Assembly: GCA_018524725.1 (NCBI GenBank)
Contig: JAEUWP010000036.1
Coordinates: forward strand, 62,001-126,000
Reading direction: 5' to 3'
DNA: 64,000 nucleotides
From: Podaxis mareebaensis
Taxonomy: Eukaryota; Basidiomycota; Agaricomycetes; Agaricales; Agaricaceae
Shown here: piece by piece, positions 1 through 12,600 of the stretch
Layout: each line of letters opens with the position of its first letter
How positions within the stretch are numbered: the stretch's first letter is position 1
Program-made: the position numbers and the translations under genes
The notes under the pieces: generated by a model
The model's input: only the letters and a program-made list of their open reading frames with translations
Database searches by the model: none
What the model was told of the DNA's origin: nothing

Positions 1-1548
1 CGCTGCTGCTGGCATCATCCAGTACATCGTTTTTATTTCTTTATGACTTCGAGACTCTGATGACCTGTTTCTCGAAATAGCCTCGGCGCTACATCGTGCT
101 ATGTCACGGAGTACGTCCACTCCCACCGTCACTTACTCACCCGTTCACTCACTCACTTCCAACAGCAACGCCGACCTCATCTTCCTCCGCATAGGCCTAA
201 CCTACCTCATCCGCTCTCTCGGCGTCCTCATCTCCCGTCTCTCCGCATTCGCAGCCGAACACCGTGCCCTCCCCACGCTTGGTTTCACGCACTTCCAACC
301 TGCGCAGTTGACAACTGTTGGCAAGCGCGCGACGCTATGGATCCAGGAGTTGTTATGGGATTTGAGGAACATTAAGAGGGTTAGGGATGATTTGGGTTTC
401 AGGGGTGTGAAGGGTACTACGGGAACTCAGGCTAGCTTTTTGGCGTTGTTTGATGGTGATCATGAAAAGGTGAGTGGGAGGGGTTTGGTATGTGCGTGTT
501 AGTATGAAGTTTCTGAATGTTTTGTCCTGGTTGCTTTTTTTATTTTTTCTTTGGTTAGGTTGAGCAACTTGACAAGCTCGTAACCAAACTCTCGGGCTTC
601 GATTATGCCTACCCTGTCACCTCGCAAACTTATTCGCGCAAGATTGATATCGACGTCTTGGCTCCTTTGGCGTCGTTGGGTGCTACTGCGCACAAGATTG
701 CTACTGATCTGAGATTGCTAGCCAACCTGAAGGTTCGTTCCTGCGTGGTTGCGGTTTACTGTGAGGCGTTAATGGACGGTTGTTGTAGGAAATTGAGGAG
801 CCCTTCGAGTCCACGCAGATTGGAAGTTCTGCTATGGCGTACAAGCGTAACCCCATGCGCTCAGAGCGTGTTTGCAGCCTTTCTCGTCACCTTATGGTGC
901 TTCATCAAAATGCGCTTATGACTTCGAGCGTCCAGTGGTTCGAGCGCACGCTCGATGATAGGTACCGTCTCAACGTCTTCACCGTAGAGATTGCTTATTA
1001 TCCTTTCTTTTTGCAGTGCCAATCGAAGGATCACTCTCCCCGAGGCTTTCCTCACCGCCGACATTATCTTGTCGACTCTTCAAAATGTTTCTGAGGGTCT
1101 TGTTGTATACCCTAAGGTCATCGCTCGTCGCATTTCCCAGGAGTTGCCTTTCATGGCGACTGAGAATGTTATTATGGCCATGGTCAAGAAAGGTGGTGAT
1201 AGGCAAGAAGCTCACGAGAAGATTCGTGTATGTATCAACTTCATCGCTCCGGAAAGCGTCAATGTCTAAAGTGAATTATTTGATATCATGTAGGTCCTCT
1301 CGCACGAAGCCGGGCACCAGGTCAAGCAGCTTGGCCTCGAGAACGACCTTATTGAGCGCATCAAGGCGGATCCGTACTTTGACCCGATCAAAGACCAACT
1401 CGACGAACTCTTGAACCCTCAGAGTTTCATAGGCCGCGCGCCAGAACAGGTTGATGCGTTTTTGAAGGAGTGGGTTGAGCCCGCCTTGGCGGACGAGGAA
1501 ATTAAAGAGGCGATCGCGAAGAGTCAGAGGGTTGAATTGAATGTCTGA
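1..1548 (+). CDS. ADE13: Adenylosuccinate lyase, 3' part (5' end outside window)
   Basis: Adenylosuccinate lyase cleaves SAICAR and adenylosuccinate to release fumarate in purine synthesis. Exons read as 1-21, 81-110, 166-469, 559-732, 789-961, 1017-1227 and 1294-1548, with all junctions in phase. The joined product contains [20 protein letters not shown], the substrate region [12 protein letters not shown], and the fumarase/ASL-superfamily signature loop [11 protein letters not shown] in the exon at 789-961. The first base of the window is already inside the gene, so the N-terminal part, including the initiator, is missing here. Introns are 55-90 nt with GT..AG ends. The stop is TGA at 1546-1548. 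The family and signature are unambiguous. Only the exact splice choices are by-eye inference. Confidence 0.95.
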
Positions 1549-2190
1549 AGTGGGACTTTTGGAAGCGAACAAAAATGACCGTGGTAGTGTGCAAAACATA
1601 GAACTGTATACTTATCTCCTGTTCAATGATATAGGGCCGAAAGATCAAAAGGACCGAGAATATGAATTATATTATCCCCGCTGTTTTGAAGGCCTTTGCA
1701 GAAAAGTTGCCTTTTGATTCACCTCAGCCTTCAGACCGGAGAGTCAACAACCAACTGCTGGTAGCACGTCAATCCCTGCTCGGATCCTTTCTCATAAAGA
1801 GGACTTTCCGTCATGGTGAGCAGCCAGACTACTTGTAGGGACATGACGACCATCGAGCTATCCGTTATCTAGGTGTTTGCGATTGGTGTCTTCTCTTCTC
1901 ATACATGACATATCCTTCTTGAGAAACTGAATTAAATTCTAGGCAAAGGTATGATCTACCTGGAGAGCACCTAATCATTTCCAACCAAGAACCAGAATTA
2001 CGGACATGGAGGATTCGAGCGTCTTCGTTGAGTATATCTCTAAATCGCTACCTGCCGATGTCTATATCATCACCGTCGGTCGCTGGGAGATTCGTGCAAG
2101 TCGACCGCTTATCACCGCCATAAAAAACGTCTATGCGCAGCTAAGACTCTATTTCCCTGTACGCATGTCGGGCGTAACTTCGACAATAAG
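1549..2190. other. Intergenic, no supported gene
   Basis: This is the 3' flank of ADE13 followed by the 5' flank of a decayed membrane-protein gene. A short open frame begins at 2006, but it matches nothing I recognise. It runs into the relic that starts near 2191, so it may be a further decayed part of the same copy. Confidence 0.6.
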
Positions 2191-2930
2191 GTGGGTCGTT
2201 GTGACGATGACGATCCTTCAATCTTTTTTCTGACTGCATACAAAATACAGGCGGACCCTCTCCGAATCCAAAGGAAGCTACTCGTTCGACGGTAATGCTC
2301 AAACGCCCTTCTCCTAGAAATCCATCTCCAACGGTAGTTCTTATCGCCAACTTCTCTTCGAGCCTCCGATCCTCCCATTCGAACCGCATGAGTTGACGGT
2401 CCCGCATTTGAGACCCGTGGCGTCCTCACGTATCCTGGACCACCTCCTTATCTGGAACGCGAATGCGTTTCCAGTCTCATCACCCCCCTTGAACCGCCAG
2501 ACCCCTCAACGTTTGCTCTCTCTCCATTGTAATTTGTACCTCTGATTACAATCATCGGCTGTGCAGAGGAATCACAGTCCCGCTGGCTATTTTCACGGCT
2601 ATCTTATAGTGGTGGCATCAGAGTCGGCAGAGGAAAGAGGCAGGGTTGAATTTGCTGAGCGAGCAGGCGTTGGCACGTTTGGTGGGACATTCCGGGCTTT
2701 CCACCCAACGAGTAATACAAGGCAACTGAGTTGACGACTCAACAGACCTAAAATCTGAATGTTGTTGGATCCCTATCGGTGTCGTCAGAGCTGCCATCGT
2801 TCCTAGTGGAATACTGGAGATTATGGAGGAGTTACCTCTCCCGCGGGTTCGTTCCCATCAGCCGTGGAGTACTGGGAAGAGTTTACGATTTAATGGCTAT
2901 AATGAACCCCAGCCTACTTATAACAGGTGA
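2191..2930 (+). pseudogene. Decayed copy of the tandem galactose-binding-like membrane protein family
   Basis: The stretch follows the layout of the intact paralogue at 4734-6098 but is broken. Near 2191 a frame reads CDDDDPSIF, like the DDDDPxITYSG start of repeat 1 in the paralogues. It then jumps to repeat 2: GSYSFDG at about 2270, then the core ending SSRILDHLLIWN, matching GSYSLDG and ...LDYLLIQN in the intact gene. TAG at 2315-2317 falls where the paralogues have Trp. Another TAG at 2607-2609 lies at the end of a hydrophobic segment (GITVPLAIFTAIL), just before the basic WWHQSRQRKEAG stretch expected after the membrane helix. A tail reading SLRFNGYNEPQPTYNR and ending in TGA at 2928-2930 parallels the family's DSGxRF...PPxYT C terminus. 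Most of repeat 1 is deleted. Homology is judged by eye from motif order. Confidence 0.75.
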
Positions 2931-4733
2931 GAATAGTCTTTCCAGGCCTGCGTTACCGATACCGCGCTCTGTCTATCGCCGGACAGTGGAAAGATGGCGG
3001 GTAGATGCTATGCGTACTAGCAAGGTTTCTCCGGGAGAGTCTCTGCGTCCCTCTGCTTTGTTCTCTTTCAATATCAACACGTTTTCCGTTTGGTATGCTA
3101 TTATTGTTCTCAAACTTAGGTGTACATACACCTATTCGTGGAATGAATGAGTTGTAGATAGTCCTACGGTGATCGACGCAAAACCGGCATCACTTGCACT
3201 GGAAGGGGCTTTATATGTCCCGGAACCTCTTCTTCCTCTCTGCAGCAGTAAGTGACATACCTACGGTGCGTGTTCAACCGATAAATGCGGACAAGAACTC
3301 GGGCTTGGCACACAGCTGATTGAACAAAATACAAGTTGCATTCGATGGTGGTAAAGGACAGGAATGCAAGGTACCAATAGAATCGGAGTATGTTCCGGAC
3401 TCGAAAGAAAGGTTACAGACTGAGCAAGAGATACGACAGACATGTAAAAGAATGCGAACGAAATGAATTCAGTCACTTGAAAGACGCACGATAACATTAT
3501 ATTTGGAACCTATAAGGATTCAAACAAAATAAATTAAAACATAATCAGCACAAGTAAGAACAAGAGAAGGAAGGAGACACTCACTTCAGTCGGAAGAGAC
3601 GGGGGGACCGAAGTGAGAGTACATAATTTTCGAGTGTATATAACCACGAAGTCAAGACGCATCCGTCATTCAATATAATTGCAAATTCAGCAAGGAAACT
3701 AGTAGCGCAAGCTCAAGAGAATACAAAATGAAGAAATATGCCCTCCGGCACAAGCAAACGGTCCTGCCCTTTCGGCGCAATTTTGTCATCCCACCTGACA
3801 ATGCGATCGCATCGGCGGGCGTCCGCATTCCCAACAACATGATAGTTGATGAGACAGTTATGGCTGGTCATCAACCATCGCCTACGTCCGTCGTTGACCA
3901 ACGCTGATTGCTGAACTTGCCGAACGTAGGACAACACCCGCTACAACTCTTTACTTATCCGACTGGGAATTTTTGATTAAATAATCCATGGTTCTATTTC
4001 CTAATTGCAATCTGGAGCGGAGAGCTAACCGAATTACCATTCACCCTACGTAGCTCGACATACGCTCAAGCCGAGAGGGCAGACCTGGGTGGACGCACGC
4101 AAAGCGGAAGCTGATGCATCTTGATATCGGCTACATCCAACTGCGTCCAACTCGGCTAAGGATGGATCAGTGATCCGTTGATGGTCAACCCACTTTCTCA
4201 AGCTGCAGAGGGCAAATCAGACAATCTATTCAGGCCTGGATTTTTCTCTTCGAGTGTGATTCGCAGGGATGGGATCATGAATCAGCAGCTGCTTGGCGAT
4301 CAGGATGGGCGAACAATGGCTTCTGTCATCTCATTCTCCGCATTCTCCGTTTCCGGGAGCGGCAGGTGAACAATCTGCCCAGTGGTTTGACAGAACCACT
4401 CCTTCATACACTCATCTTGTACAAATTGACATTTCAGCTTAGGGTGTTCTCGATCCTGTCGTCAGGGTATAAGATGAAGATTCCTCTGCATAGAGTCATC
4501 TTGTGGACCCCTTTCCATCCGACGGCAGTGCCGAAGCTCCGAATTGTAATGGATGGTTGTCCAAGATACAAGGGAACACCACTGCCGTCTTATGCTATAG
4601 CTGTTTCTTCCTACTGAAGAGGTGGAGTGTGAAAGCGACAACACCTCAGGAAACATTGGACCTGCCGTTTATTAATACGGTTGACTTCTATCCATGGCCA
4701 GCGCTTTTTCTCTCATCTCTCTGTAGAGGCAGG
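2931..4733. other. 1.8-kb region without a confident gene
   Basis: The one noticeable reading frame is on the minus strand at 3713-3937 (74 codons). It contains a Trp/Arg-rich stretch and could be an exon of a small or decayed gene, but I recognise no domain and no neighbouring exon. The last 400 bases are presumably promoter and 5' UTR of the gene starting at 4734. Nothing else was seen. Confidence 0.5.
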
Positions 4734-6098
4734 ATGTCCTCTCAACAACCTGAACGCTACATCATCCTGGACGATGAAGACCCTTCTATCACGTATTCTG
4801 GCCCTGGTTGGTTTCAAGACGAGGGACAAGATAATGTTGGGGTCCTGGGACCTCCATATCTCAATACGCTTCATGGGACATCGGAAGACGGTAGCCTATC
4901 TTTACAGTTTAATGGTATGGATCTACATGATACTGTTTCCTAGAGAATTGACATATTTACCGGTTTGCACAGGTACACTGCCGAGAGCTTTTGGGTCCTT
5001 TTACCAGACCTTGACAGCACCTGGAGCTCATGTCTGGCAATGCTCGATTGATGGTGTTGGATTTGGCCATCCCACACCTCCAAGTGGTAATACCTCAGGT
5101 AACAACTACCTGCTGTGCGACGGAACGAAGCTCGACCTAGCGGAGGGGGTGCATAATTTCACCATCGACATCAATATCACCTCCAAGAGCTCCACTTTCT
5201 GGTTTGACTGGATTGAGTACCTGCCGTCTCCGGACGCGCCCTTGAACAACACGGTGGCCCGGGTGGACCATGATGACCCCATAATCCTTTATGATGCGTC
5301 CTGGCAGCACTCTTCTGGCCTTCTCAGCATGACAACGGTACCAGGATCGGCGGCGACTATCAGCTTCGTGGGTGAGTGCTTCGTTTGATGACCGTTTACA
5401 TCCACTGATGGTACTATTTAGGCGAATCCGTGAGTTGGTATATCAACTACTCACCCGTGAAACTCTTTCTTGCTCCCGCTGCAGGGAGTTATTCCCTTGA
5501 TGGTGGCAAACAAACCCAGTTCACCTGGCAAGCCTCAGAGAGTGGTGGCTGGGTTAACCAATTGCTTTTCGCAACCCCGAAAGTGAAACAGGGGCATCAT
5601 AATTTGACTGTTACGTTTTTGGGCTCGAATGGATCTTCACCTCTCGCGCTCGACTATCTTCTAATTCAGAATGGGACCATCCAAACACCCTCGCTGGAAC
5701 CCACGAAAACACAGTCTAACAACCTCACTGGCATAATTATTGGCTGTGTCGGTGGGGTGGTTGCGTTGGGCTTAATCGCGGCTGGATTTTATTACTGGAG
5801 GCGTCGTTACGTCCGATGGGCCCACCACAATAATACAAGTGGTAGACTTTCCTTCATTTCCAGTGCTGGACCCGATGATATGGAGGCGCAGAATCCTGTC
5901 ATATCTATCACACGTAGGGTGGAGAAGCCCAGGAGATCGAACCGTGACGGTAGTCAACCGGTTGGAGAACGGTCTGAGCCGTCATCAGCTCGGGCCCGTG
6001 ATGAAGAAGGCTTCGAGGCTTTCGTGCGCCACGAGGATAGCGGGATACGCTTTCATCCTGCTGCCGAGGAAATACCACCTTCCTACACTTCTAATTGA
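4734..6098 (+). CDS. Single-pass membrane protein with two galactose-binding-like repeats (copy 1)
   Basis: Exons 4734-4914, 4973-5371 and 5422-6098 join in phase to 418 codons. The protein has no signal peptide: MSSQQPERYIILDDEDP leads straight into repeat 1 (about residues 7-140). Repeat 2 (about 140-280) restarts with HDDPIILYDASW and ends ...LDYLLIQNGT. A low-complexity linker, a hydrophobic helix (LTGIIIGCVGGVVALGLIAA) and a basic WRRR stop-transfer follow, with an approximately 110-residue cytoplasmic-type tail ending DSGIRFHPAAEEIPPSYTSN. Many N-x-S/T sequons lie before the helix and suggest an extracellular N-terminal part. Both introns fall after the conserved FNG and FVG motifs, exactly as in the paralogues at 43749 and 54364. 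Such two-repeat proteins are known in Agaricomycetes as uncharacterised membrane proteins. The ligand and role are unknown. Confidence 0.85.
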
Positions 6099-6631
6099 TT
6101 TGTTTTGATTTATTGAGTTTGTTGATTGAGTTGGTCATTCCTTCACATGTTTGATCTTTTAGTTATATAGATATTTATATGGACATCGACCACAACGTGT
6201 AGCAGTGGCCTTGACGGCCAAGGATACTATCTTGTACTTGTACTGTGTCTAAGTGGTCTAAGGGATGCTGGACATCACTACTAAACTGAATGGAACTTAT
6301 CTCGTCGTGTGTGATACGGGTACTGCTTCAGTCCCAACTGAGTCAGGATAGCGTGTGCGCATGACATACGTCCATTGAACTACTGGCCCTTGATGGGTGT
6401 AGCGATCGCAGGCTGGCAACAAGAGGTAATACCAACAGGAAAGTGAGATAGACGATTATTCTATGAATAACCTTCCTCCAGCAGGTTCTGTTCCGCTGAG
6501 ACAAACCCCTTCGTACGCAACTAGCCTTCAACCTCAGTGGGAAAGCTTCAACGACCGCATTCAATCTCGAAAGTTCCGGTGGCGGCGTTGCGATATTCCT
6601 CCATCTAAACGTGGGATGGCATCTGTAACAA
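6099..6631. other. Convergent intergenic spacer
   Basis: This spacer lies between the 3' ends of the membrane-protein gene and HEM4. Short open frames here (for example 6343-6564 minus) show no recognisable domain. It presumably holds the two 3' UTRs. Confidence 0.6.
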
Positions 6632-7670
6632 TTAAGCTATGTTCGGAGTGATAGCAGCGAGTAAAGCCTCTGGGGTTGGCTTCGCCGCTACTGCATCCAC
6701 ATACAACTTCAGTTCTTCCTCCAGATAGGAGGATGTAACACGTCCGATGGCCCCTACATTCACAACCGGCTTTTGTAGTTCCGGAACGGAATCTAAGTTC
6801 TCAGTGAATGGTGGTTGGGATTTCTTGAAGCGGAAATATTTTTGTAATATAGGATAAGTGAAGGCGGCGGATGAGGGAGCGAAGAAGATAATCCACCAAT
6901 TATCTAGCAAAAATGTCTTAGCCGAGATAAGCAATAGTTGAGAAAACGAACCTGTGATTGATTGATGTAGCAGAGAATTCAAGTTGGGTTCGAAATCCGA
7001 GGCGCCATGCGTTTCGTAGACTTGTATGGCGTCGAGTTGGACCCCTCTACTTTTCTCCTCGTCTGATGAGAGGATTTTGGGCACGGTGTCCCGATTTTTG
7101 TCGCCAGTAAGGTATAGCAAGTTTTTCTTGCGATCAGTGTTGTCGGCCTTCAAGTCATCCAAAATAAAGTTGGCGAGTTGTTCACCAGTCCCGGTGTTCT
7201 CTCCTCGAATGTCCAGTTTAGAATCCACGTCGAGATCCGCGCAAATGGTTTGGAATTCTTCGAGCGCCGTTGCTGTGCTTTTGCCCACGACGTAGAAAGG
7301 AACCTTAGCCCAAGCCGCTATATTCGAATATTGCCTTTTGAGTCTTGACACTTGTGTTTATGGATGAAGACGGACCTAATGAGGACTTCAAGTTTAAACT
7401 AGATGTGTCGTCGTCAGGGAGCAGGGAGGAAAGATGGTTCTTCACGGCTGTAGTCCAGGCCTCGCAAGATCGTTTGCTGGTGATAATTATCCCAGCATAG
7501 TCATTCGGAAGTGGGCCGGCTGCGATAAGAGTCTGAAGGATTGGGAGATTGGTGAAGGAGGTTTCAAGGACTGGGATAGAATAGGGTTTGTGCGAGGCAT
7601 TGCGGAGTACAGATTCATACGGGTCGGGAATAGAATCGGACGGCGAGCGGAGGAGAAGGATGTTGGGCAT
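6632..7670 (-). CDS. HEM4: Uroporphyrinogen-III synthase
   Basis: The enzyme closes hydroxymethylbilane to uroporphyrinogen III with inversion of ring D, in haem synthesis. Exons on the minus strand are 7670-7376, 7317-6952 and 6903-6632. The introns are 58 and 48 nt, and the total of 933 nt is in frame (310 residues). The N terminus MPNILLLRSPSDS is the usual start of the HEM4 fold. Other family features are AGIIITSKRSCEAW, FYVVGKSTATALEE, LLYLTGDKNRDTVP, WWIIFFAPSSAAF and the C-terminal VNVGAIGRVTSSYLEE with AKPTPEALLAAI. The family is low in sequence identity but well marked by these segments. The start lies 393 bp from the divergent CTP1 start, so the two probably share an upstream region. 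Confidence 0.9.
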
Positions 7671-8063
7671 TCTTGGAGTAGTTATCTGAATTACATGGTG
7701 TTAGCTTGGCCGAGTATATTGTGGGAATATGTATCGGAAGTCCCCAGCCCCTAACTTCGGCAACACAGATGCTACCGGATTTCTTTCGCGTGTAAATAGT
7801 CGGTGTTCTGATTTACTGCCAATATGTTAAAACGCTCCGATATCGCGTATCATATTTCATTTGAAAGGACTAGGAGAAATGGGAGAGATAGGGGAGAGGA
7901 AGAGAGGGTGTGTTCGACGTTGAAATCATCTATTTCGGATGATCGGAGACCGGAATGCCCTTTCGGGAATACATCGGGCTCCCAGAGAACCTTCCGGACA
8001 GGAACCTTCATCAAAATCTGCTTCCAGTTCTGCATCTGCTGCTCTCACCTTTGCTCCGACGAA

Positions 8064-9422
8064 ATGGTTTTCAAGAAGGAGAAGCCACTGCATTCCTTGT
8101 AAGCACCCAAAACATTACGGAGTCATGTTCTGGCTCAAGTCTTACGTGTCCGACAGAGTTGCTGGAGCAACCGCAGGAGCAGTTGAAGCGTGAGTATCCT
8201 TCGTACGAACTCTTAGTTCCTTGTTGATTACGTTCAGGATGATAGGTTCATAACATATCCCACTGAATTTGTCAAAACTCGGTCTCAGTTCGGCGGAAAA
8301 GTGCGTTTTGCCACCGTTCTTTTCCCTCACGCGACAGAAGACTGACGTCTGGAATGTTAGAAAGAGGGCCCTGTTGCCATCATCAAAGACACCTTGAAGA
8401 AACATGGAGTGAAGGGTCTGTATTCTGGATGCACGGCTCTGATGGTTGGGAATGCTGCGAAGGCTGGAGTACGGTTTGTGAGTTATGACTACTTCAAGCA
8501 GCGGCTAGCGGATTCTCAGGTGAGTCTGGTTTCTTGTGGAGTGGAACATTTGACTGACGGATCTTCCAGGGTAAAGTTAGTGCTCCTCGGAGTCTGCTAG
8601 GTATTTGCTGCCGATACTCGAAGGAAGACGAGGCTCATACATCGTGATTAGCGGGTTTGGGTGCCGGTATGACGGAGGCTATCTTTGCTGTCACCCCTTC
8701 AGAGACGATCAAGTGGGACCATCTCTACATCATCTACCGCCGTCGCTTTCCCTAACACTACACGACCTAGAACGAAACTTATCGACGATGCTAAGCGCCC
8801 CAATCCTCAGTATCGTGGTCTTGTGCACGGAACAGTGTCCATTGTCAAGCAAGAGGGCATTTTCGGTATCTATCGTGGCCTATTCCCTGTGGTGGGTGGA
8901 TGACTCTCGTCTGTTTTGAAGCATTGTCAATATGTTTTGTAGATGATGCGTCAAGGAGCTAACTCCGCCGTCCGTTTCACGACTTATTCCACGCTCAAGC
9001 AGTTCGTCCAAGGAACGGCCATACCCGGTCAACCACTTCCTAGCGCCATTACCTTTGGTATTGGTGCCATTGCTGGTCTGGTGACCGTTTATACAACAAT
9101 GCCTCTGGAGTAAGGATCCATCCATCTAAGTTTCATAGAAGTGTATTTGACAGGATGCCTTGTTCAGTGTTATCAAAACGCGTATGCAATCCCTCGAAGC
9201 ACGGGCGCAATACAGGAATTCATTCCACTGTGCTTATCGGATATTCACTGAAGAGGGCCCTTTGAGGTTTTGGACAGGAACGACGCCTCGTTTGGCTCGG
9301 CTCGTTGTGAGTACTAACAATGTACTCTTTGTTTGTTGCTGAGAAGTTGTCAGATGAGTGGAGGCATTGTTTTCACTGTGTACGAGAAGATTATCAAAGT
9401 ACTGGGTGGACGTGAGGAATAG
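8064..9422 (+). CDS. CTP1: Mitochondrial tricarboxylate (citrate) carrier
   Basis: Ten exons (8064-8097, 8156-8189, 8246-8300, 8361-8519, 8570-8600, 8652-8712, 8771-8891, 8943-9109, 9168-9306, 9354-9422) sum to 870 nt, or 289 residues, with every junction in phase. The three tandem carrier repeats each show the Px[DE]xx[KR] signature: PTEFVKTR, PSETIKTK and PLDVIKTRMQ. Further conserved parts are AGATAGAVEAF, GLYSGCTALMVGNAAKAGVR and MMRQGANSAVRFTTY, typical of the citrate carrier branch. The product exchanges citrate or isocitrate for malate or another tricarboxylate across the inner mitochondrial membrane. The start was chosen at MVFKKEKPLHSL because it sits directly before repeat 1, as in fungal orthologues. 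ATGs further upstream are in other frames. Confidence 0.93.
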
Positions 9423-9698
9423 ATGGAAGTGCTCGTACCTATAATACACTCTGTACTTGACGCAATCAGTTATGAGACAAGCCTGAGGTGTTAAGCGCAT
9501 CCATCACTCATCACCATGAGTTGTTGCATGAACGCAACGTTGCCGAGGGTTGCCATGCCGGATCCATACAAACGCCGGGGTGCTTAGGGGTGCGAGGCAG
9601 TGTCTTCCTCTTCCACAAACCCATTTGTTGCTTTGCCTGCGTCGGCAGCAACTCCTCTACGACCCTCGATCAGCCAGCCCCTAAAGCACGACTGTCCG

Positions 9699-12600
9699 AT
9701 GTCGAAACCGCCGGGTGATCCTCATGACAATCAACAACCGGCACACATCATTGACCCGGCCACCTTGCACTCTGACAGTCTCTGGCACAAATTCCTCGTT
9801 TTTATCGAAAGAGAATGGACGTTTTATCGAGTACACCTCGTTGCGTTTGTTTTCATCCCGCTCATCTCCTCTGCGATATTCTATGCGTCAAATGGCAGGT
9901 ATCATATCAAATTTGTGGATGCCTTGTTTCTATGTTATTCCGCCATGACGGTTACAGGACTATCGACCGTCAATCTTTCGACACTGACGGTGTGGCAGCA
10001 AGTTATGATATACTTCCTCATGCTCATAGTGAGTTTTCACTCTATGCGCAAGCACGCGTTCTAACTGGAAAGAAGGGTGATATAACGACAATCTCATGGA
10101 TTGTGGTCCTTGTACGAAAGTCAGTCTCTTAACGAGAGTTGTCACCCGTGACTTATACCAGATCTTACAGGCGCTTTTTCCGAACCCATTGTGAATATAT
10201 CGTCGCAGACCATATCAAGAAGAACCGTCACCGCCTTCCCCGATCCCGAACGGAGCTCATCAAGAGTATTGCAACGCCCATGCATATCTCTTACAAGCCG
10301 GAACAACCAGAAGAAGATACTCGTTCAGCACCTGCAATCATCACAAACGCGGTTGGCGAATCCGGCGGTCAACTGGGCACTTCCCCTACAACCATTGCAA
10401 CTCCTCCGCTTATCACCACGACTAGTGCAACTCCAGGCGCGACTTTGATAAGTGACGACCTCGGATTGACATTGAGCACGGCAAACTTTTCAAAGCATGG
10501 CCATGAAGGAGATTCGAATGCTGTCGACAACACCGGCGACGCGTTGTTCTCCGGAGATGGCGCACCCTTCACATCTTCACCGACGCAGAGCGGACGGATG
10601 ACGCTGTCGCCAGTGGACTCGAGGAACCCACATGTAGAATTCGCAAGGTCATCTGCGGTGTCTCCGAGGAGTGAGAGTCATTATCAGAGGTTTGGGATGA
10701 GTGGAGGTGAGCGTATGCGCATTTTCAATATCTTCCTACCTCATAGTCTGGTTCACCAAAAGACGGATTGCCATATCCAAGGCGCGGCTACACGGTCCTC
10801 AGCCAAAGGTACAAGCGGGATCCAACGCTTCCCGGCGCACCTTTTTCTGCCACTACCTCAGGCGCAGATAGCAGCAAGTACCAACATAGTTTTGGCCAGT
10901 TCCCTGGTCCGTTCCAGCTCATGGATCGATTCGTCAAACGTGCCGCTCCGAGAACCTATCAACGGTTAAAGAGGAGTATGACAATGCCCAGTGCACGTAC
11001 CCTTGAGGGGAAGAATATTCCGTATCTGAATTTTGACCTGACCACGGGAAGGAACTCGGCTTTTCACATCGAGAGCTTGACTGATGAACAGTTGGAGGAA
11101 CTGGGAGGGACGGAGTATCGAGCGTTAAGGTGGTTAAGTTATGTTGTACCATTGGTGAGTGTTCAGCTCTCGGTGCTTGATTGTTGGAAGGGTCTGAGGC
11201 AAATCTTCACTCCCCAGTACTTTTTCGGAACCCAGATGCTTGCATTCCTCATTTTTGGGCCGTGGTTATGCGTGACGAAACAGTATGATGGGGTTTTCGC
11301 GGCCCAGTTTCGACCTGTGAACAAGGGGTGGTAAGTCTAGTTCTACGTTTCTGTGGTCGACCCGTCCTCACCTTATTTTGAAGGTTCGCCTTGTTCCAAG
11401 TGGCGGCTGCATACACGGGTGGAGGGCTTTCTCTCGTTGATTTGTGGGTATCCTGCCGTCCTTAATACTGAAGGGCATACTCACCGGCATACAGGAATAT
11501 GCTTCCATTTCAAACTGCCTACCTGATGATATGTGAGTTCTATACCACTGGTGCACAACCTGTGCTGAGATATGTCTAGTCCCGTTAATATTCGTGATCT
11601 TGGCTGGAAACCATGCTTTAGTATGCATCTGATAATTCAGCGCCTCATTCTGGTTGACTTACATCTCTTCAGCCGGTGTTGTATGCTTTTCTATCTTTTG
11701 GTCAATTTCACTAGGAGTCTCAATGAATCCGTCTGCCCGTCCAGGCTGCGATTTGTGATGTTCGTTCAGCTCACGTCCTCCAGTCCGACGTCTTTCTAAT
11801 GATACCGATGATAGCTGGATTTGCTCAAAGATCGTGAACAAGCAGTCTCATTCCTACGCAGCACTCTCGTTCCTGCTTGACCATCCCCGGAGGTAAGACC
11901 ATAATGGTGCTATTTGGCAACTGAAGATCGGGCTCATTGGGAACATCAGATGTTTCTTGTATCTGTCGGTATCTCAGTCACCATCTCTCGGCGTTGCGAA
12001 ACTGAGTTGTTGGGGTTAGGTTCCCCAGTCACCAGACTTGGTTCCTCCTTTTCACTCTCATTTTATTCAGGTATGTTGATATATGTTGTACTGTGGAGAG
12101 TTCACTGACAAGGTTTATCTTCAAAGTACGATTGAATGGGTGGCATTCGTTGTTCTCGGCAAGCATTAGTTGATTGTATAATGCCTTGGATCATATCGGA
12201 ACTCATTGCTTTTTGCGTCTTTCAGATAAAGGACTGAACGCCTACGAGTCGCTTCCCACTGGTACTAAAGTTGTGGGAGGTCTATTCCAAGGAGTTGCAG
12301 TCAGAGCTTCCGGTTTCTCAATAGTGCCTCTTGCGAACTTTGCTCCTGCACTCTTGTGAGTGTCCCCATATTAATCGGAGACTTGGGTTAGTAACAGACA
12401 ATAACAGGTTCCTGTACATTGTTATGATGTATATTGCGGTATGTTCTTAATTTGCGAGGTTCTCTCAATTGCTCAAGCTCGATTAGGTTTATCCTGTGTG
12501 TTCCTATGGATAGAGCACTTTAATTTCACGCTGACGCAGTTAAATAATAGATTGCGATGAGTATTCGTTCGACTAACGTGTGAGTAGCGCTTAGGTGGTT

